64,000 nucleotides of DNA, taken from NCBI GenBank assembly GCA_018398815.1, contig CM031601.1:34011475-34075474 (forward strand), given 5' to 3'. Shown here in pieces: positions 26,301 through 34,493 of this stretch (position 1 is its first letter; each line of letters begins with the position of its first letter). Source of the DNA: Conus ventricosus (Eukaryota > Mollusca > Gastropoda > Neogastropoda > Conidae). Made by a program: the position numbers and the translations under genes. The notes below the pieces were generated by a model, which searched no databases, was not told the origin of the DNA, and was given only the letters and a program-made list of their open reading frames with translations.

Positions 26301-29300
26301 CGTGCGTTCACACACGGAACCTCGGTTTATAGTCTCATTCGAAGGACTATATGGGGAATGGAGTCAGAACCAATGTTAACTCCGAGGGAAAAATCCCCCT
26401 ATACCGAAATTCGAACCCGCAACCCCAGGATCACGAGTCCGGCGCTCTACCAACTGAGCTATCCGGCCCCCAAAATGTATTAATGTTCTATTTTACTAGG
26501 TGTGTTGAAATGTACTGATGTTTTGTTCTGACTGATGTGTTGAAATGTATTAATGTTCTATTTTACTAGGTGTGTTGAAATGTACTGATGTTCTATTTTA
26601 CCAAGTGTGTTGAAATGTACTGATGTTCTATTTTACCAAGTGTGTTGAAATGTACTGATGTTCTATTTTACTAGGTGTGTTGAAATGTACTGATGTTCTA
26701 TTTTACCAAGTGTGTTGAAATGTACTGATGTTCTATTTTACCAAGTGTGTTGAAATGTACTGATGTTCTATTTTACCAAGTGTGTTGAAATGTACTGATG
26801 TTCTATTTTACTAGGTGTGTTGAAATGTACTGATGTTCTATTTTACCAAGTGTGTTGAAATGTACTGATGTTCTATTTTACAAGTGTGTTGAAATGTACT
26901 GATGTTCTATTTTACTAGGTGTGTTGAAATGTACTGATGTTCTATTTTACTAGGTGCATTGAAATGTACTGATGTTCTATTTTACCAAGTGTGTTGAAAT
27001 GTACTGATGTTCTATTTTATCAAGTGTGTTGAAATGTACTGATGTTCTATTTTACTAGGTGTGTTGAAATGTACTGATGTTCTATTTTACCAAGTGTGTT
27101 GAAATGTACTGATGTTCTATTTTACCAAGTGTGTTGAAATGTACTGATGTTCTATTTTACTAGGTGTGTTGAAATGTACTGATGTTCTATTTTACTAGGT
27201 GTGTTAAAATGTACTGATGTTTTGTTCTGACTGGTGTGTTGAAATGTACTGATGTTCTTTTTTCACCAGGTGTGTTGAAATGTACTGATGTTCTTTTTTC
27301 ACCAGGTGTGTTGAAATGTACAGATGTTTTCTGATCAGGAGTGTTAAAATGTATTGATGTTCAGTCTTACCAGCTGTTTTAAATATACTCCAGATGTACT
27401 TCACTTAGACAGATGCCAGCCTGCACAGCATTTCTGTTTAGTTTGAAAATGAAACGAAAAGCTTGAGTGGTTTTATATTGAAATATTTGGCTGTTTATCT
27501 GGTTTCTGTTTGCATTTGTTTCGACCTTCATTTCTCAAATTGGGTAAGTTATTGCTACATTGTGTAGATGTAGATCCCCCTTACTGTGGATGATGCGGTA
27601 AGAAGTTGAGAACCATTGTTGAGAAGTTTAAACAGTATGGAGTAAAGCTGTTTTTTCCTCATTGGAAAGGTAGCTCTACCTTCATCATTTTCTGTTGTTT
27701 TCCCCCCTTTCTTTTGCAGGAGCATTGAACTGACTGTAATGATACTTGAAACTCAGATAAAATTAAATTTGGATGAAATGTCGACTGTAATAGTACTTGA
27801 AACTTGGATGAAATACTGACTGTAAAGATACTTTGAACATAGCTGAAATGCTAATTCTCAGAAAATTATGTGGACCCAAGTTCAGAGTTATACAGGGAAC
27901 ATTTTTATCATGACTTTATTTTGGGGATGCATAGCAGTGGATGTTAATGAGACTTGAATCAGCATTTTCATGCCAGTTCTAGGACTATTTCTCCAATATG
28001 ACATTCCTCACAGATCAGTGCATGGAAATCAAGGTGACACATTGAATCATCTTCCATGCTAATTACAGACAGAACCAGTTATATCTTCTTCTTTTTTTTC
28101 TTTTCTTTTTTTTCGCAAGCCAGACTTACGGTTTGCATTTTGAGCTCCTGTGATGATGAAAACTGATAATAGTCAACTATATTGTCACTCCCGCCAACTT
28201 CTTTAGGGCCATCTTGGATGGCTTACCGCATGACCAGGGTGAAGATTTACATGGCTTGATGTGTTTGTTCCTTTCACAGTTGATCGTGGGCAACTTTGGA
28301 CTGAGCTACTACCAGCAGAAAGCCCAGTTTGGGATGTGGGCCATGTTTGCCGCTCCCCTCTTCATGTCGGTGGACCTGCGCACCATCCGCCCAGAGTCCA
28401 GGGCCATCCTGCTGAACAGGGAGGTCATCGCCATCAACCAGGACCCCCTGGGAGCCCAGGCCCTCATGCTGTATGGGGTAAGAGAGGGTTTCCTTTTTCA
28501 TGAATTGTTGTGTAGTGATTCTGCTCTGGATTTTTTTTTTCATGAGTTGCTGTGTAGTGATTCTGCTCTGGCTTTTTTTTTTTGATATACATTCAAAAGA
28601 CGAGTTCAGTACAAGTATCAAATCTGCTTGGTTTTTGAACAGTCAGTAGCTCTGTTCGGAAGAACGTATGTTCCTTGCTTGAAGCTCTTGCATGTGTTAA
28701 TGACTGTGGTGTATTGTAAATGTCTTACATCAGACCAACTTCATCATTTCCTTTGGTTTTAATATAAGAGTTGGATTGATATAAAAGAGTTGGATTGATA
28801 TAAAAGAGTTGGATTGTATGCAGCGTTGATGCTCAGGATTTAGGAAAAGTATGACTGTTTTCTTTTTCCTCACAGGTTTCTGCTATTTTAAATGAAAATA
28901 AGTATTGGTCTGGTATGAAGTCGAACAAAATGCATGTATGTGTGAGCGTTTGGTATGAAGTCAGACAAAATGCATGTTTGTGTGAGTGTTTGGTATGAAG
29001 TCAGACAGAATGCATGTATGTGTGAGCGTTTGGTATGAAGTCAGACAGAATGCATGTATGTGTGAGCGTTTGTGTTGCTGCCAAACATGACTGCAGCGCA
29101 GGACAAATGTTTGTGTTGCAGTTTCCTAACTCGGTCTCTGTGTGGATGAAGCCGCTGTATGCCAAGGACAGTCATGCCATTGCCTTCTTGAATTATGATA
29201 ACCGTGGACGACCCATGCTCTTCTCCATTCAGCTTGGGGATGTGGGGCTGACCAGCCCCAGTGGCTACAATGTGACGGACGTCTTTGACCGTCGCCACCT

Positions 29301-29382
29301 GGGGCTGTACAAACTGTCCACCCCTCTGAAGGTGTGGATTGACCCCACCAGTATTGTGCTGCTCACTGTGGTTCCTCTGTGA
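11920..29382 (+). CDS. NAGA: alpha-N-acetylgalactosaminidase, lysosomal GH27 glycosidase (7 coding exons)
   Basis: Joining 11920-12071, 15348-15522, 20833-21007, 22865-22959, 24489-24650, 28280-28477 and 29122-29382 gives 405 residues, close to human NAGA (411). All junctions are GT-AG and phase-consistent. The family removes terminal alpha-linked GalNAc or galactose from glycans in the lysosome by a retaining mechanism. Visible features: signal peptide (residues 1-17), PPMGW near 26-30, IDDCW with D78-D79, nucleophile D156 in KTDGC, acid/base D217 in GDIQDSW, and cysteines 38/80, 42/49, 128/158 and 187/209 for the four family disulfides. Numbering of these sites coincides with the human enzyme, as does sequon N177. 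The specificity loop reads CNWPA: A191 is NAGA-like, against Leu in alpha-galactosidase A, and residue 188 is Asn rather than Ser. Introns (3276, 5310, 1857, 1529, 3629 and 644 bp) are mostly minisatellite. Alternative: an invertebrate GLA/NAGA-type enzyme with mixed specificity. Confidence 0.95.
12085..12545. repeat. 37-bp minisatellite in NAGA intron 1
   Basis: Units contain AGAAAAGTTGATGTGCACAT and TGTTTGTCTTGCAT; about 12 copies with period 37. A two-copy duplication of about 70 bp follows (CCAGTATCTA...TTTTCTGGTCTGCAA, about 12555-12665). Confidence 0.92.
12690..13012. repeat. about 72-bp array, resuming at 14437-14510
   Basis: Four units with AAAATCATGCCACTATTATT and CAAACTATTGATGAAATTAT. 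A related unit (ACATGCCACTATCATTCAAA) appears after the 146-bp array, so the latter seems to interrupt this one. Confidence 0.85.
13013..14436. repeat. 146-bp palindrome-rich array, possibly within an inserted element
   Basis: Landmark ATCGGGCATCATC recurs at about 13266, 13415, 13561, 13707, 13921, 14066 and 14212, a period of about 146 bp apart from one interval lengthened by about 67 bp. Each unit contains CCGTTAGTAACGG (a near-perfect palindrome) and ACGGCTATAACGGTAAA. The block is bounded by GTACTCCC (about 13030) and GGGAGTAC (about 14429-14436), a possible 8-bp terminal inverted repeat. A (CA)n tract of about 75 bp lies at 14313-14381. Confidence 0.85.
14548..14900 (-). mobile_element. 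SINE relics, partly same family as 26067-26472
   Basis: Segment 14735-14885 is colinear with 26190-26350: GTGCATGCTATGTGT/ATGCATGCTATGTGT, CAACGGCTAAACTGGC, GTGTGCAAGATATCATGCATG, CACACAGAACCTTGGTTT and TAGTCTCAT. The adjacent upstream block (CATGCTGCCTACCTGGGTGG) resembles a dispersed snail repeat from memory. No intact tRNA head or target duplication seen. Confidence 0.7.
15048..15160. repeat. 18-bp minisatellite
   Basis: About six units of TTTGTCACATCGATTGTG, with CGAT/CAAT alternation, lie 190 bp upstream of NAGA exon 2. Confidence 0.9.
15348..15522 (+). CDS. NAGA: NAGA coding exon 2 (residues 51-109)
   Basis: Acceptor TGCTTTTCAG|T and donor GACTAT|GTGAGT. Carries YVHIDDCW, in which the two aspartates (78 and 79) help bind the substrate sugar, and the family [12 protein letters not shown] segment. 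Confidence 0.95.
15545..16550. repeat. about 48-bp degenerate array in NAGA intron 2
   Basis: About 20 units with ATTAGGCTTCAGGCAGTGTA, ATGACATTTTAGTGGTAAAA and related variants. It begins about 22 bp after the exon 2 donor but does not include exon sequence. Confidence 0.9.
16551..17674. other. AT-rich intron sequence with weak periodicity
   Basis: Diverged repeats of a GTAGAGATTGTTTTGTAGAT type (period about 60-65 bp) are visible to about 17170. The rest is unique AT-rich intron. Confidence 0.5.
17675..18590. repeat. 46-bp array passing into a 43-bp variant array
   Basis: About 10 units of AGTCCATTCACTACACCCCA plus TCATTGCATGCTAAAT (46 bp) are followed by about 11 units of AGTCCATTCATTACACATCT plus GTTGTCGTCACTGCATG (43 bp). 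The two share AGTCCATTCA and TCACTGCATG/TCATTGCATG, so the second arose from the first by a 3-bp shortening and re-expansion. Confidence 0.95.
18591..18965. repeat. 43-bp array, about 8 copies
   Basis: Units with GTGGATTATAATGATACCCT and CACCTGTGATATATACACTG. CTCACCTGTGAT and CTGACCTGTCAT forms alternate, hinting at a two-unit higher-order repeat. Confidence 0.92.
19110..20105. repeat. 39-bp array, about 24 copies
   Basis: Units of GTTGTCATTTGGGTACATTG plus AATAGTAGGCCTGCATGTT, period 39 bp with 36-bp shortened units. A multiple of three, so a 352-codon minus-strand frame is open; not a gene. Confidence 0.95.
20282..20714. repeat. 64-bp array, near-identical copies
   Basis: Almost seven copies with period exactly 64 bp (CACTGAGGGGGAGGTCAGAT and CAGTGGGGACACAACACAAT). 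Copies are essentially identical, far less diverged than neighbouring arrays. It ends 118 bp before NAGA exon 3. Confidence 0.95.
20833..21007 (+). CDS. NAGA: NAGA coding exon 3 (residues 110-167 plus 1 nt), nucleophile exon
   Basis: Acceptor CCTTTTCAG|GTCCATGAG and donor GACTTTG|GTGAGT. Encodes the [10 protein letters not shown] strand and VDLVKTDGC with the catalytic nucleophile D156. The last 12-13 exon bases are the start of the 32-bp repeat unit that fills the beginning of intron 3. Confidence 0.95.
20995..21400 (+). repeat. 32-bp array that contains the exon 3 splice donor
   Basis: The first unit is the exon 3 edge itself, AGACCGACTTTG|GTGAGTTG. About 11 further units repeat GACAGACCGACTTTGGTGAG and AAGAACAAA with variants, two of them identical to the true junction. 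Use of the next donor would add 32 nt and reach an in-frame TGA. Confidence 0.95.
21650..22045. repeat. about 60-bp array in NAGA intron 3
   Basis: About seven units with GTTATGACCAATAATCTATA, TGAAGGAGGGGGAGG and TACTTTTATCACTGG. Confidence 0.9.
22046..22864. other. intron 3 remainder with a fragment of the 37053-37512 repeat
   Basis: Bases 22455-22490 (GACAATAATTGCTTGGTCAT, then GTGAGCTCTCC) match 37311-37355 (GACAATAATTGCTTAGTCGC, then GTGAGCTCTCC), so a short relic of that repeat sits here. The rest shows poly-C at 22681-22692 and no gene. Confidence 0.6.
22865..22959 (+). CDS. NAGA: NAGA coding exon 4 (residues 168-199), specificity loop
   Basis: Acceptor GTTTGTGCAG|CA and donor ATCAAG|GTCTGC, the weakest donor of the gene. 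Contains N-glycosylation sequon NRT (177-179) and loop CNWPA (187-191) that contacts the substrate 2-position substituent. Confidence 0.92.
23030..24415. repeat. microsatellite and TGCAG-bearing array in NAGA intron 4
   Basis: CA-rich microsatellite to about 23220, then mixed 30-65 bp units around GATATGATTGTTCTGCAG|TTGATACT and TTGTTATGCAGTAGATACC. Each unit holds a pyrimidine-poor but acceptor-like CTGCAG or ATGCAG, upstream of the true acceptor CCCATTGCAG (24488). Confidence 0.9.
24489..24650 (+). CDS. NAGA: NAGA coding exon 5 (residues 200-253), acid/base exon
   Basis: Acceptor CCCATTGCAG|CCC and donor GACCAG|GTGTGT. Carries [14 protein letters not shown] with catalytic acid/base D217 and ends in GGFADPDQ. 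The final 14 bases plus the donor are the repeat unit of the array that starts immediately at this junction. Confidence 0.95.
24637..25715 (+). repeat. 29-bp array that contains the exon 5 splice donor
   Basis: Unit CTGATCCTGATCAG|GTGTGTTGAAATGTA; the first copy is the exon end CTGATCCTGACCAG|GTGTGTTGA. About 36 copies with period 29 (GTGTG at 24651 and 24680, and so on), so dozens of copies of an exon-edge-plus-donor sequence follow the real donor. Confidence 0.96.
25716..27390 (+). repeat. 35-bp variant of the exon 5 donor array
   Basis: The same GTGTGTTGAAATGTACTGAT core is joined to GTTCCATTTTACCAG or GTTCTATTTTACCAAG, giving a 35-bp unit in about 36 copies. It is interrupted by a SINE at 26067-26472. 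Most units keep CAG|GTGTGTTGA or AAG|TGTGTTGA at the unit boundary. Confidence 0.95.
26067..26472 (-). mobile_element. tRNA-derived SINE with 9-bp target duplication
   Basis: Minus-strand element inside the 35-bp array. The tRNA-like head at its 5' end (plus 26400-26470) has A-box TAGCTCAGTTG (complement of 26451-26461) and a B-box region GGTTCGAATTT (complement of 26407-26417); the anticodon loop would read CTCGTGA. The body is shared with 14735-14885. The 3' tail is (GAAA)n (plus 26067-26084). Target duplication AAATGTATT at 26058-26066 and 26473-26481. It is 406 bp long and looks young. Confidence 0.93.
27391..28279. other. intron 5 remainder, nothing recognised
   Basis: Unique sequence after the array, with scattered TACTTGAAACT-type partial duplications near 27740-27840 and a T/C tract at 28088-28113. 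Confidence 0.6.
28280..28477 (+). CDS. NAGA: NAGA coding exon 6 (residues 254-319)
   Basis: Acceptor CCTTTCACAG|TTG and donor TATGGG|GTAAGA. Encodes the end of the barrel ([40 protein letters not shown]), typical of GH27 domain I. Confidence 0.95.
28490..29070. repeat. small tandem repeats in NAGA intron 6
   Basis: Two copies of a 47-bp unit (TGTGTAGTGATTCTGCTCTG plus T run) start right after the exon 6 donor. Four copies of a 40-bp unit (TGGTATGAAGTCAGACAAAA, ATGCATGTATGTGTGAGCG) lie at 28912-29065. Confidence 0.9.
29122..29382 (+). CDS. NAGA: NAGA coding exon 7 (residues 320-405), beta-sandwich domain and stop
   Basis: Acceptor TTTGTGTTGCAG|TTT. Encodes the C-terminal antiparallel beta domain ([30 protein letters not shown]) and ends in TGA at 29380-29382. 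NVT inside YNVTDV is a further potential glycosylation site. Confidence 0.94.
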   Translation, partial: FPNSVSVWMKPLYAKDSHAIAFLNYDNRGRPMLFSIQLGDVGLTSPSGYNVTDVFDRRHLGLYKLSTPLKVWIDPTSIVLLTVVPL

Positions 29383-29451
29383 GCAACAGCCAAACCTGCT
29401 GCTGAATGGAATTTTTTTTTTCTCCACTTTTGCTGACAGTGTGGGTATTTG

Positions 29452-29508
<57 letters not shown>

Positions 29509-29640
29509 ATTATAAACAAAGCTTGCTCTTAAGTCTTAGATTGAAGAAATAGGGGGAGATAAGCATTCATATCTGCAGTGGTAGATAATTCTGCCTAACT
29601 AACAGTATGTGGGTGAATGGGGAAAAATAAAATAAATGCT
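29383..29640 (+). promoter_or_regulatory. NAGA 3' UTR with overlapping AATAAA signals
   Basis: After the stop codon come a (CA)n(TA)n tract (29458-29508) and two overlapping AATAAA hexamers at 29626-29631 and 29631-29636. These are the first good poly(A) signals downstream of the NAGA stop. A TA microsatellite follows (about 29666-29694). Confidence 0.65.
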
Positions 29641-29769
29641 TCTCAAAATGAGCCTTCCGCAAGCTTATATATATTATATATATATATATATATATTTTTT
29701 TTTTTCTTCCAAATTTTTGTTTAACCATTTTGGGGGACTGTTTACTCTTTTGGTGTGTTTTCAGTCAAG

Positions 29770-30187
29770 TTTGCATCATTCCATTAAGTACCTCACCAGG
29801 TGAAATATTGCATCATTCCGTTAAGTACCTCACCAGGTGAAATATTGCATCATTCCATTAAGTACCTCCCCTGGTGGAATATTGGATCATTCCATTAAGT
29901 ACCTCCCCTGGTGGAATATTGGATCATTCCATTAAGTACCTCCCCTGGTGGAATATTGCATCATTCCGTTAAGTACCTCACCAGGTGAAATATTGCATCA
30001 TTCCATTAAGTACCTCACAGGTGAAATATTGCATCATTCCATTAAGTACCTCACAGGTGAAATATTGCATCATTCCGTTAAGTACCTCACAGGTGAAATA
30101 TTGCATCATTCCGTTAAGTACCTCACCAGGTGAAATATTGCATCATTCCATTAAGTACCTCACCAGGTGAAATATTTTATCATTCCA
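29770..30187. repeat. 37-bp array, first segment (continues at 36897-37028 and 37898-38100)
   Basis: Units of GAAATATTGCATCATTCC plus ATTAAGTACCTCACCAGGT, with CACAGGT and CCCCTGGTG variants. Each unit contains one TTAA. The array is split by the piggyBac element and then by a SINE, and the three pieces rejoin in phase. Confidence 0.95.
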
Positions 30188-30199
30188 TTAACCTTTACC
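30188..30199 (+). repeat. left TTAA duplication and piggyBac terminal repeat
   Basis: TTAA (30188-30191) followed by CCTTTACC. The mirror copy is at 36889-36900. Confidence 0.93.
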
Positions 30200-30208
30200 A
30201 TTGAATGT

Positions 30209-30485
30209 GGGTGTGCCCACACCCAGACACACAATAAAAGTGAAATATCTCGGAAACTCCTTTATGTATCGCTCTGAAATTTTAAGAGTTCCTCAAGAAC
30301 CTTAAATTCTTTGAGCTCAGAAAATTTTATTAAAGTGTGTAAAAAAATAATGACGTAATTGAGTGCATCGTTTGAAATAGTGGGAAACGATGTCACGGGT
30401 GCTGGTACACCCATACTTTTTAAAGAGTAAAGACTCCTCCATCCCTATCCAGAGCGCACGGGTGTAGTCACACCCAGGCGCGCAG
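30209..30485. promoter_or_regulatory. three GGGTG-N6-CACCC palindromes, left end
   Basis: Exact matches at 30209-30224 (spacer TGCCCA), 30397-30412 (CTGGTA) and 30470-30485 (TAGTCA). The outermost has 8-bp perfect arms TGGGTGTG/CACACCCA and starts 17 bp inside the terminus. Likely subterminal transposase-binding sites and/or promoter elements (inference). Confidence 0.75.
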
Positions 30486-30599
30486 AGAAGGCATTGCAGT
30501 CTGCTGTGCGATCCATTTCACGCGGGTCTTGATGGGTGGTAGCTCATTCCCGTGGCACCGTCTGCTCAGCCGATAAGACACGCACACAGTCGCAGCAGT

Positions 30600-30729
30600 G
30601 AAGGAAAAGGAGAGAGAGAGAAAGAACGCATTTCGCTTCCAGCCAACACTGTACCACGGCAGCAGCAGAAGCAGCAGACTCTGACGTCAAAATTTCATAT
30701 TTGTGTTTGACACCAAGAACCAAGAAAAG
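30600..30729 (+). other. probable 5' UTR exon of the transposase gene
   Basis: Unique sequence ending ...AGAAAAG|GTAAGG (donor at 30730), with no coding potential. It lies between the left palindromes and the first coding exon, whose acceptor is TTCTATTCCAG (31423-31433). The 5' boundary is unknown. Confidence 0.45.
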
Positions 30730-31439
30730 GTAAGGGTTGTTTAAAATATGGTGTGAAAAAATAAATAAATAGATGAATAGATAAAAACGGGTAAAAATAG
30801 ATGCTACAAAACCCCTGCTATGAAGTGTTCATTCTGTCGTCTGCAACACGATGCTAACGTCATGAAAACCCGCGAAACGTGTACGTGTAACAGAAGCCGT
30901 GCATCGAGCACTTTATTATCATTGAAAGATTTACTGTGTAGGCTGTTCTATTTCCCTGCAGAGTTAGTTTCTACGTGCCTGCTTGATGCTCCTTTGTTAT
31001 GGTTGATACATCTACATAAGCGGGGAAGAGGGGGCCTTAGGGGTCAACTACATGTGCACTTGAAATGAAAATGGCCCCCCTCTCATTTTGTACCACCAGA
31101 ACAGAAATTAATTAGCAATAAATGTGTGCGTATGTGTGTGTGTGTGTGTTTGTGTGTGCGCGCCAGCACATTTTTGTGTGTGTATACGTTTATACTTGTA
31201 TGATGTATTGATATATGTGTGTGTTGGTGTGTGTGCGTGTGCGTGTTTTATTTTGCAGAGTAGCAAATGTAAAAAAAGTTATGTAATAAACTAAAAAATG
31301 TGAAGTACCTGGTGGAAAGTTTGCATCGTTTGCTTATTGAGTCGAGCACACACTTGCAACATTGTTGACAATAGATTTTGATGTTTTCTGATATTTGGGG
31401 TACCTTTGCTTATAATTGACTCTTCTATTCCAGAGAAAT

Positions 31440-34034
31440 ATGCCACGAACCACCATGCCACGACCCTATCTGTTTGTTGCTATCAGCACCAGTCATGGAA
31501 TCGATCCTGAGAATGACCTCTGTAAGTGTGTGTGTGTGTTTGCGTGCGTGCGTGCGTGTGTGTGTGTGTGCGCTTGCGAGTGTGTGTGCGCATGCATGTG
31601 TGTGTGAGACAAAGAGAAAGACAGACAGACACAGCTAGAGAGAAAGATAGACATATAGACAGAGGCAGAAAGAGAGAGATAATGTTTTATGTGCCAAATG
31701 AAAGGCCTGCAGAACAATGGTACACCCAGGCCTTGAACTAAATAAATAGACAGAAAGATGAATAAAACCATAATTAAATAAAAAAAAACAGTACAATATA
31801 ACTTCTAAACACACACGCACAAATACACACATGCTGGGGATTCATGTGCACTCATACTCGCCGACACATAGGTCAAATCAAAACCATATCACATGAAAAC
31901 ATTTTATTGACGAGATAATAGATGAGCACATCAGTACTTGTTTTCATTCTTCACCCTATAGGCACTTGAAACAATACAAACGGCAAAATTGAAGCAAAGG
32001 TACATATTCACTCAAATGTTTATTTCCCTGATCCATGGTAAGGTGGGAATGTTAAAACCTAACACAGAGACAGAGAGTTGAATATAAGTGTGCATCTACA
32101 CTGTCTAATATCAATCTTCAAATGAGTTGATTATGGAGTAGGTGAAGTGTATCTAAATTGTTTTTTTTGTTATTTGATGGAATTAATAATCCCATTCACA
32201 TACATGTTTGTAGAGTGCGTTGTGTTCTGACTGTTTCAGTGGAATTTGGAGGACCAAGCACCTCTGCGTCAACTGCAGATGAAGGGACCTGTGGGCCTCC
32301 TCCCATCTCCTCGGAACCTTGTTTGAGCGGGGAGGATGACACGGATGAGGAGGAGCCCCGCCCTCCTGCCGACGGGGACTCATCCGATGAAAGCTCTGGG
32401 GAGGAGGTGGAGGAGGAGGAGTTAGAAGAAGCTACTGATGGAACCCTGTGGAAGAAAACCCCGGGAGTCCCAACAAAAACACCCTCCCGAAATATTGTAA
32501 AACGCCCCCCCACCCAGATTCCAGGTTGTCAGAACGTGAACGATCCAGTGGATGCATTCAAACTGTACATAACTGACTGCATGATTACTAATTTAGTTAC
32601 GTACACAAACTTGGAGGGCCGGAGGGAGCTAGGTGACAAGTGGGTGGAAACCAATGCCATGGAAATAGAAGGGTGCATTGGCCTACTTCTGTTTCTTGGG
32701 TCCAGGAGGCAAAACATGGTATCCACAGAAGACCTCTGGGATTCCATATACGGGTGCTCCACTGCGAGAATATGCATGAGTAGGAGACGTTTCCAGATTC
32801 TCCTCACGCATATGCGCTTTGACGACAAAGCTACACGCAGTGCACGAAGGCGTAATGACACCTTTGCACCATTCAGGGATTTCTGGGAAGATTTCATGAG
32901 GAATCTTCGCAACCACTACATCCCGGGCGCATTGCTCACCATTGACGAAGCAACTTGTGCCTTTCCGAGGGCGTTGCAGTTTCCTGCAGTACTTGCCATC
33001 CAAGCCTGACCGCTACGGCATAAAGGTATTCTGGGTGGCTGATGCAGAGAGCAACTATCCTCTCTACGGTATTCCATACCTTGGTCGGCCTGTTGGACAG
33101 GAAAGGCAAGTCAATCTTGGCCGCAACACTGTCCTCAAACTGGCAGAACCATTTTACAGGAGCGGAAGGAACGTCACTTGTGACAACTACTTCACCGACC
33201 TCTCTCTGGCCGAGACGCTCCTGGACAATGGACTCACCATGGTTGGAACTGTCCGGGCCAACAAGCGGTTTCTGCCTCAGTCCTTCAAGGACAAAAAACA
33301 TCTTCCTCTTTATGGCTCTGACTTTGCCTACAAAGATGCAGTCACTCTGGTCAACTACCAGAGCAGGCGCACCAAGAGCACAGTGGCGCTGAGCACTATG
33401 CATAGCACAGGTGTTGTGAGGGAGGATACGTTGAAGAAGAAGCCAGAAATCATCCTGTTCTACAATGCAACAAAGGGGCTGTGGACACGCTGGACAAAAT
33501 GGCTCATGCATTTACGGTGAAACGCAAAACGAGGTGGTGGCCAATGGTCATGTTCAGCAACATAGTGGACTTGTCCACTATTGCTGCGCGCCGCATATGG
33601 GAACTCAGGTTCCCAGGCCACTCTCTGACCCATGCTGACAGACGTGCTGCCTTCATCCGAAGCATAGCTGAGCAGATGATTCTCCCTCTCATCCAATGGC
33701 GCTTGCCAGTCACTGCCATGCAAAGGGAGCTTGCCTCAGCAGCACGCAAGTTCATTGACCATGTTGAACAGCAGGAGAGTGGTCAGCACGCATCTAGGCA
33801 TGGCAGGGAGCCACAGGGCAAGAAAGTGCAGCCAGGAGGACAGAAGCGCAAACACGCCCAGGATGGCAGCACTGGCAGGAAGGCACAAAGCGATGCCTGT
33901 TCTGCTCCTGGAAAGCAGACAGAAAGACCATGCACACGTGCAACAAATGTGGGGACTTCATTTGCAAAGAACACATATCTGAAGTGTGTCCAGTGTGCAT
34001 CCAAGTTGTCTCCAGCAGGAATGATGTGGCCTAA
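31440..34034 (+). pseudogene. piggyBac transposase (PGBD-like), spliced, with three frame breaks
   Basis: Coding exon A 31440-31521 (27 codons, donor CTCT|GTAAGT) joins in phase to exon B from 32240 (acceptor GTTTCAG). Domains in order: acidic region rich in D/E (about residues 45-85), then the DDE_Tnp_1_7-type fold. The three catalytic aspartates are encoded at 32944-32946 (TIDE), 33182-33184 (TCDNYF) and 33484-33486 (VDTLDKM). A C-terminal cysteine-rich zinc-binding tail (33888-34031) carries CLFC, HTCNKCG, CKEH and CPVC. Frame breaks: one extra G at about 32950, one missing G in the G run near 33478, and one between about 33870 and 33888. Together these give about 625 codons, a normal length for the family. 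All motifs survive, so the breaks are few and recent, or are consensus errors. Confidence 0.9.
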
Positions 34035-34169
34035 ACTTTGATACATCTTCAGGTTTTGCACTATGCACTGTGCTCAACGCCTTTCACGAAAACTGCATTT
34101 GGTGGAAAGGATTACATCATTGAAGGCAAAGTCTTAGCCATTTATCTGTCACTCCATCTCTCTCCCCCC

Positions 34170-34220
34170 ACCTCCTTCGAATGAGACTATAAACCGAAGC
34201 TCCTTGTATGAACACATTCA
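34170..34220. mobile_element. short SINE fragment inside the piggyBac element
   Basis: CTTCGAATGAGACTATAAAC (from about 34176) is the reverse complement of GTTTATAGTCTCATTCGAAG in the 26067-26472 SINE (plus 26324-26343). The next bases, GAAGCTCC, also resemble that SINE (complement of GGAACCTC). Only about 45 bp can be aligned. Confidence 0.55.
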
Positions 34221-34421
34221 TCTTCTTTCCTTCGCACTCATTATCACCAGCACAATTTTCTCTCATGTGTGACACAATTTCCTAAAATCTTTTATCATCA
34301 GTCATGTATCAGTAGTGTATAAGTTCAATGCATCCACAGGGTATTGTGTTCTGACAATCAGGAACCTATGTGGGCATATAAACAGATGTGCGAGTTGGTT
34401 TTGTGGAACATGCAGTACTTC

Positions 34422-34460
<39 letters not shown>

Positions 34461-34493
34461 ATGTATATATGTATGTATGTATGTATAAATGAT

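Noticed and set aside
26400..26470. Possible tRNA gene (minus strand)
   Set aside because: It is the head of a SINE: continues into a SINE body with (GAAA)n tail and target duplication, and the T arm is diverged.
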